Assembly (NCBI GenBank): GCA_016880695.1
Contig: JAEHCY010000517.1
Span: 1 to 8,992 of the forward strand
Reading direction: 5' to 3'
DNA length: 8,992 nt
Origin: Chromatiaceae bacterium
Lineage (GTDB): Bacteria > Pseudomonadota > Gammaproteobacteria > Chromatiales > Chromatiaceae
The position numbers were made by a program, and so were the translations under genes. Numbering within the stretch: position 1 is the first letter of the stretch; the number at the start of each line of letters is the position of its first letter. Shown here piece after piece: positions 5,957-8,992 of this stretch. The notes beneath the pieces were generated by a model. That model searched no databases. It was not told where the DNA came from and worked only from the letters and a program-made list of their open reading frames with translations.

Positions 5957-5986
5957 AAAAAAAGGGCAGCCCGAAGGCCGCCCTTT
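5957..5986 (-). terminator. Intrinsic terminator of the cytochrome c4 gene
   Basis: Read on the minus strand: AAAGGGC GGCC TTCG GGCT GCCC TTT, followed by a T-tract of seven in total (positions 5957-5963 on the plus strand are all A). The stem has 11 pairs including one G-U and closes on a C(UUCG)G tetraloop, the classic stable loop. It lies 26-55 bases after the cytochrome stop codon, just where a Rho-independent terminator is expected, and separates that gene from the EEP gene. Confidence 0.92.
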
Positions 5987-6011
5987 GGGTGCCGAAAGCC
6001 GGGGGCCAGGC

Positions 6012-6620
6012 CTAATCGGTCAACCCTTGGGTGTACTGGACCACCGCGGCGATCTCGGCATCGGTCATGCGCGCGGCCACTCCACGCATCATCCCATTGG
6101 GATCATTGGCCCGTTTGCCGGCGCGGAAGTCTTTCAGCGTGCTTTCCATGTACTGGGCATGCTGCCCCCCGATACGCGGGAACTTGGCCAGCCCGAGCCC
6201 GCTGCCGGCGGGACCGTGACAGCCGGTGCAGGCGGGGAGGCCGGTGGCCGGATTTCCACCGCGGTAGATTTTCTCACCCTGCTCCACCGCCGCCGGATTT
6301 GCCGTACCGCCGCTCTGCTTGAGGCTGGCGAAATAGGCCGCGATGTTCTGCATGTCCTGCTCGTTGAGGGGTGCCACCTGGGGCATCATCAGCTCATTCT
6401 GGCGCTCGCCGGCCTTAAAGTTCATCAGTTGCTTGTTGAGGTACTCCGGGTGCTGGCCCGCCAGTTTGGGCCAGATGGGGTTCGGGCTGTTGCCATCGGG
6501 GCCATGACAGGCCACGCAAGCGGCGGCCTTCGCCTGACCCGCACTCGCATCGCCCGCCGCATGGGCACCGGTGGAGACGATCGCCAACGCCACTGAAGCA
6601 GAGATCAGCCAAGTATTCAT
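6012..6620 (-). CDS. Di-heme cytochrome c4, periplasmic
   Basis: A 202-residue precursor with a Sec signal peptide at residues 1-21 (MNTWLISASVALAIVSTGAHA, cleavage before AGD) and two cytochrome c domains. Haem attachment sites are C35-V-A-C38-H39 and C131-T-G-C134-H135. Candidate axial methionines lie in NELMMPQVAPL (M78 or M79) and DPNGMMRG (M177 or M178). Each half carries the PKLAGQHPEYL or PRIGGQHAQYM segment typical of c4, and the length fits. Cytochrome c4 passes electrons from the bc1 complex to terminal oxidases such as cbb3 or CuA oxidases. The frame is open to 6734, but the ATG at 6620 is chosen because the signal peptide starts there and AGGA (6627-6630) lies six bases upstream. 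It sits 292 bp downstream of the copper operon, with its own likely promoter and a strong terminator. Confidence 0.95.
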   Translation of the reverse strand: MNTWLISASVALAIVSTGAHAAGDASAGQAKAAACVACHGPDGNSPNPIWPKLAGQHPEYLNKQLMNFKAGERQNELMMPQVAPLNEQDMQNIAAYFASLKQSGGTANPAAVEQGEKIYRGGNPATGLPACTGCHGPAGSGLGLAKFPRIGGQHAQYMESTLKDFRAGKRANDPNGMMRGVAARMTDAEIAAVVQYTQGLTD

Positions 6621-6626
6621 TATCGA

Positions 6627-6630
6627 TCCT
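6627..6630 (-). promoter_or_regulatory. Ribosome-binding site of the cytochrome c4 gene
   Basis: AGGA on the minus strand, six bases before the ATG at 6620. It supports the short start, which begins exactly at the signal peptide. Confidence 0.55.
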
Positions 6631-6735
6631 GAGCAGTTGTTGATGGGTGGTTGCCGGTGCTGACCCAAACGGGGCGACGGGGCTATTGCAGGCGCCGCCT
6701 CGATACCGGCTGGACGACGCCCTAGACATCGCAAA

Positions 6736-6775
6736 GGTATATCAGAAAATCGCCATATTGGTCAAATCGGGTCAA
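6736..6775 (-). promoter_or_regulatory. Putative cytochrome c4 promoter with a repeated TTGACC element
   Basis: On the minus strand TTGACC (6760-6765) is five of six to the -35 consensus, followed after 18 bp by TATACC (6736-6741) as a -10. A second identical TTGACC lies at 6770-6775, exactly ten bases further upstream, one helical turn away. This is the only AT-rich stretch in the 292-bp gap between the cytochrome and copper genes, and it predicts a leader of about 110 nt. The rest of the gap shows no gene. Confidence 0.5.
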
Positions 6776-6877
6776 CGCCGGGACCCTGGGAAGGCGGCTT
6801 CCGCAGGGATCCGCGGTCAGGCTCGAAACACATAACCCACAGCGCCGACCCACCCACACCGAGACCCTGCCTCGGCA

Positions 6878-6898
6878 CGCCCGGCGCAGGCCCGGGCG
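6878..6898 (-). terminator. Small GC hairpin after the PCu(A)C gene
   Basis: A 7-bp perfect stem with a 7-base loop (CGCCCGG at 6878-6884, CCGGGCG at 6892-6898) lies 15 bases past the stop of the copper chaperone gene. No T-tract follows on the minus strand, so it could slow 3' decay or act with Rho; the terminator call is tentative. Confidence 0.35.
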
Positions 6899-6912
6899 CC
6901 GCGCGACCAGAC

Positions 6913-7374
6913 TCAGTGCTTCATCATCGTGGACTCGACCGTCTTCACGGGAATCCTGAGCTCCTGGGTGCTGTCGTCCTCGAACACCAACGTCAGGTCG
7001 ATGGGGTTCTCGGGCTTGAGCGGCTGTTTGAGCCCGATCAGCATGAGATGCAACCCACCGGGTTGGAGACTGACGGTCTGGCCCGCCGGCACCTCGATGC
7101 GCGGCACCCGTCGCATCTTCATCATGCCCCCCTCCATGAGGTGGGTGTGCAGCTCCACCACATCGGCGGCGGTGCTCTTGGCCCCCACCAGCGCGTGGCT
7201 CGCGGCCCCGTTATTGCTGAGACCCAAGAAGGCCGCGCTATTGGGCTGCCCCGGCGGCACCGCCCGCGCGTAAGGGTCCTTGACACCGATATCATCCGCC
7301 GCGCCGGCGGCAAACACCGGGGCAGCACCGACGGCCGCGGCGCAGAAAGCCATCGTTAGAAAGATCTTTCTCAT
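6913..7374 (-). CDS. Periplasmic copper chaperone PCu(A)C
   Basis: A 153-residue precursor with a signal peptide at residues 1-22 (MRKIFLTMAFCAAAVGAAPVFA) and a cupredoxin-like PCu(A)C domain (DUF461). The Cu(I) motif H-X10-M-X21-H-X-M is met exactly: H76, M87, H109 and M111. PCu(A)C proteins carry Cu(I) in the periplasm and pass it to SCO and to the CuA site of cytochrome oxidase subunit II. The frame is open to 7617, but the ATG at 7374 is chosen because GGAGG (7381-7385) lies six bases upstream and the signal peptide begins there. It is the last gene of a likely operon, 31 bp after the SCO gene. The C-terminal tail STMMKH is Met/His-containing and could add a further copper ligand; that is inference. 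Confidence 0.95.
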   Translation of the reverse strand: MRKIFLTMAFCAAAVGAAPVFAAGAADDIGVKDPYARAVPPGQPNSAAFLGLSNNGAASHALVGAKSTAADVVELHTHLMEGGMMKMRRVPRIEVPAGQTVSLQPGGLHLMLIGLKQPLKPENPIDLTLVFEDDSTQELRIPVKTVESTMMKH

Positions 7375-7380
7375 GGATCG

Positions 7381-7385
7381 CCTCC
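7381..7385 (-). promoter_or_regulatory. Ribosome-binding site of the PCu(A)C gene
   Basis: GGAGG on the minus strand, six bases before the ATG at 7374. It decides the start against the open frame that extends a further 81 codons into the SCO gene. Confidence 0.8.
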
Positions 7386-7405
7386 AAGAATTGTGCAAAG
7401 GAAAA

Positions 7406-8041
7406 TCACTCCACTTCAGCCGCGGGCCCCGCCGGTAACCACCGGCGAATGGCCTCGAGGATACGCGGCGGTGGCGTGGCGTGCTCGAGGGTCTCCACCA
7501 AACGCCCATCCGGGGCCACCAGATAGGTAAAGGCGGAATGATCCACCAGGTAGCCCAGGGTCTGGTCGGGCTCCGCCCGCCGATAGGCGGCACCATACTG
7601 ATCGGCAACGCGACCAATCTCCTCCGGGCTTCCGGTTAGCCCCAGGATCCGCGGATGAAAATAGCCCGCGTACTCCCTGAGCCGAGCGGTGCTGTCGCGC
7701 TCGGGGTCGACGCTCACGAACAGGACCTGCACCCGCTCGAGCGCCTCGGCCGGAAGGGCCTCCAACGCCTTGCTGATGATGGCCAGGTTGGTCGGGCAAA
7801 CGTCGGGGCACCAGGTATAGCCGAAGTAGATGAGCACCACCTTGCCGCGCAGCTCCGCCAGCCGCTCGGGCCCGCGCCAGGACTGGAGCACAAAATCGCC
7901 CCCCGCGGGTGGCCGCGCCAGCCCGAGCGCCGCGTGCTCCCATGGGGGCTGCGGTTCCCAGACCAGCAGCACCCACAGCAGCGCTCCCGCCAAGGCCGCC
8001 ACAAGGAACGCTAACCGGCCCCTCTTCAATCGCAACCGCAT
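7406..8041 (-). CDS. SCO1/SenC family copper-dependent thioredoxin-like protein
   Basis: A 211-residue protein with an N-terminal membrane anchor (basic MRLRLKRGR, then LAFLVAALAGALLWVLLVW at about 10-28) and a periplasmic thioredoxin-fold domain. The copper/redox motif is C78-P-D-V-C82-P in GYTWCPDVCPTNLA, and the conserved distal ligand H168 is in YLVDHSAFTYLV. FVSVDPERDS at 108-117 is the usual SCO signature. SCO proteins reduce and metallate the CuA centre of cytochrome c oxidase subunit II. The frame is open further upstream to 8401, but those 120 codons are antisense-type sequence overlapping the previous gene; the ATG at 8041 begins the anchor directly. It lies 35 bp after the FixH-like gene and 31 bp before PCu(A)C, so the three probably form one transcript. 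Confidence 0.95.
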   Translation of the reverse strand: MRLRLKRGRLAFLVAALAGALLWVLLVWEPQPPWEHAALGLARPPAGGDFVLQSWRGPERLAELRGKVVLIYFGYTWCPDVCPTNLAIISKALEALPAEALERVQVLFVSVDPERDSTARLREYAGYFHPRILGLTGSPEEIGRVADQYGAAYRRAEPDQTLGYLVDHSAFTYLVAPDGRLVETLEHATPPPRILEAIRRWLPAGPAAEVE

Positions 8042-8076
8042 CCTGATGGGAATCGGGCAGGCCCCAGGGACACAAC

Positions 8077-8556
8077 TCAAGACCCCGGGCTCGCCGTTTC
8101 GAAGCGAAAAGGCGCAGCCACCAGGCCCTCGGGGGTACGCACCAGCACCTTGGCCTCCCAGAGCATGCGACTGCGCACGCAGACCGGAAGCGTGCCCCCG
8201 CCTTCGAATCGTCCCGGCTCCGTCTGCTGGAGCTGAATCCGGTTGAAACCCATGTTCATATCGACACCGCTGAAGTCCACCGAGATCTCCGCGGCACCCA
8301 GTCCCGCCGTGCGCACCTCGAGTCGCAGGGGTTGCGCCGCCGGCAGCGAGCGCGGCTCGATCCCGAAACGGATCTCGCCCGCGCCCGGCAGTCGCGCCCA
8401 ACAGGGGCCGGCGCGCAGATCACAGGTTGGATCGAGCGGCGCCACCCCGGCGAGCTCCGGATACAGAAGCGGCCAAGCCTTATAGACCAGGGCACCCACC
8501 AACGCCAGGCCCAAAACAGCCGCGAGGATCCAGAGAACGAGGCGCCCTTTGTCCAT
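8077..8556 (-). CDS. FixH/YtkA-like membrane-anchored periplasmic protein, first gene of the copper operon
   Basis: A 159-residue protein with an N-terminal membrane helix at about 6-26 (LVLWILAAVLGLALVGALVY) and a periplasmic beta-rich domain. The segment EISVDFSGVDMNMGFNRIQL at about 90-109 recalls the D-M-x-M-G core of FixH and YtkA-like domains, and GRFEGGGTLPVCVRSRMLWEAKV fits the following strands. Cysteines C45, C52 and C126 and methionines M100 and M102 are candidate metal or disulfide residues. FixH-type proteins are tied to copper uptake for cbb3 oxidase; here the gene leads an operon with SCO and PCu(A)C, 35 bp before SCO, which suggests a part in copper handling or oxidase assembly. 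I am unsure of the exact family. The ATG at 8556 is chosen because the membrane helix follows it; GTG at 8562 or ATG at 8622 are alternatives. Confidence 0.75.
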   Translation of the reverse strand: MDKGRLVLWILAAVLGLALVGALVYKAWPLLYPELAGVAPLDPTCDLRAGPCWARLPGAGEIRFGIEPRSLPAAQPLRLEVRTAGLGAAEISVDFSGVDMNMGFNRIQLQQTEPGRFEGGGTLPVCVRSRMLWEAKVLVRTPEGLVAAPFRFETASPGS

Positions 8557-8808
8557 ACCCACAATGATCGGCCATCGAGAATGCCAGGACACCAGGGTTG
8601 CCCCGGCGTTGAAGAATATCAACTCAATTCAGTGAAACGCAAAGAGAAGCGCGCAGATACCCATCCAATTGCGCATGATCGGGGCAAATCCCGCATCGGC
8701 TGCGGGATCTGCCCAAGCCCCCTCCGTCCCCGCCCGAACCGCGCGGCGCTCGCCGTTGCATCGGGCGCGCCGCGGCGGACTGGGGTGCGGACCAGGGACG
8801 CCACCCCC
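8557..8808. other. Intergenic region upstream of the copper operon
   Basis: This 252-bp gap separates the biotinyl-domain gene from the FixH-like gene, both on the minus strand. I see no gene here; the 61-codon minus-strand frame at 8619-8804 is Arg-rich and has no family resemblance. The AT-rich stretch at about 8612-8650 (minus strand TTTGCG, 17 bp, GATATT at about 8615-8620) is a weak promoter candidate for the copper operon. The main structure is the hairpin at 8682-8714, listed separately. Confidence 0.4.
8682..8714. terminator. Long imperfect hairpin between the biotinyl-domain gene and the copper operon
   Basis: GGGCA at 8682-8686 pairs with TGCCC at 8710-8714, and ATCCCGCA at 8688-8695 pairs with TGCGGGAT at 8701-8708, with one A/C mismatch between the two stems and a 5-base loop. 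That gives 13 paired positions. It lies about 95 bases past the stop of the upstream gene and about 125 bases before the copper operon. No T-tract follows on either strand. It could be a terminator, a 3'-end stabiliser or a dyad operator. Confidence 0.45.
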
Positions 8809-8992
8809 CTAGGGCTCGATCTCGACCAGCACCTCTTCGGGATTTACCGCATCGCCCTTGCGTACAAACAGGCCCGTGACCCTGCCACCGATGGGGGCCG
8901 GGATCTCGGTCTCCATCTTCATGGCCTCGGCAACCAGCACCGGCTGGCCCGCCTCCAGGGTGTCACCCTCCTTGACCATGACCTTCACGATG
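8809..8992 (-). CDS. C-terminal biotinyl domain of an oxaloacetate decarboxylase alpha / pyruvate carboxylase B-type subunit (partial)
   Basis: The last 60 codons and the TAG stop (8809-8811) of a gene that continues right of the window. The minus-strand translation begins IVKVMVKEGDTLEAGQPV, then VAEAMKMETEIPAPIGGRV, and ends with KGDAVNPEEVLVEIEP. The EAMKME motif holds the biotinylated lysine (AAG at 8917-8919), and the flanking GDTLEAGQPVL and PAPIGGRV segments form the usual biotinyl barrel. A swinging biotin arm carries CO2 between carboxylase and transferase sites. The C-terminal position and the KGD-x-V-x-P-x-EVL-x-EI ending fit OadA/PycB-type subunits, but an acyl-CoA carboxylase alpha chain or a separate carrier cannot be excluded from this fragment. 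The domain call is firm; the enzyme assignment is inference. Confidence 0.88.
   Translation of the reverse strand, partial: IVKVMVKEGDTLEAGQPVLVAEAMKMETEIPAPIGGRVTGLFVRKGDAVNPEEVLVEIEP

Noticed and set aside
6647..6835. Plus-strand 62-codon frame between cytochrome c4 and PCu(A)C
   Set aside because: No family resemblance or ribosome site; it lies over the likely cytochrome promoter.
8042..8401. 120-codon N-terminal extension of the SCO protein
   Set aside because: This part is another-frame reading of the FixH-like gene, Gly/Arg-rich and without conserved pattern; the membrane anchor starts at 8041.
8619..8804. Minus-strand 61-codon frame ahead of the copper operon
   Set aside because: Arg-rich, no start signal, and it crosses the hairpin at 8682-8714; most likely noncoding.

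Overview
GC-rich (roughly two-thirds G+C) chromosomal window with the look of a respiratory, probably chemolithotrophic gammaproteobacterium. This placement is an inference from gene content: the start of a [NiFe]-hydrogenase maturation gene (hypC), a di-heme cytochrome c4, copper delivery proteins for a haem-copper oxidase, and the end of a biotin-dependent carboxylase/decarboxylase. I see no phage, transposon, CRISPR, tRNA or rRNA. Genes are closely packed and no gap exceeds 300 bases.

Left part (1-2330). The first 22 codons of hypC leave the window on the minus strand. A class I SAM methyltransferase of the RsmC/YbxB (MTS) type follows on the plus strand; its Pro-rich tail overlaps antisense the end of a membrane-anchored TPR protein. 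The TPR gene is divergent from a small DUF4332 (helix-hairpin-helix) gene across a roughly 250-bp control region that holds a perfect 13-bp palindrome and plausible promoters. A G+C-rich hairpin follows the DUF4332 gene.

Middle (2300-5860). A signal-peptide-bearing class I methyltransferase lies on the minus strand, divergent from a plus-strand pair: a single-pass SPOR-domain protein (cell-envelope/division type) and, 44 bp downstream, a zinc-ribbon protein of unknown function. An endonuclease/exonuclease/phosphatase (EEP) protein converges on that pair with only 13 bp between stop codons.

Right part (5950-8992), all minus strand. In order of transcription: the C-terminal biotinyl domain of an oxaloacetate decarboxylase/pyruvate carboxylase-type subunit; a 250-bp gap with a 33-bp imperfect hairpin; then a compact likely operon of a FixH/YtkA-like anchored protein, a SCO1/SenC protein and a PCu(A)C copper chaperone; then a di-heme cytochrome c4 with its own putative promoter and a textbook UUCG-tetraloop terminator. 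Together these look like a module that builds the CuA centre of a terminal oxidase and supplies a periplasmic electron carrier. The oxidase subunits themselves are not in the window.

Most of the window is ordinary core metabolism. The best candidates for something under-described are the anchored M-x-M/Cys protein that leads the copper operon, the exported methyltransferase, the zinc-ribbon partner of the SPOR protein, and the NIPA variant of the methyltransferase motif IV.
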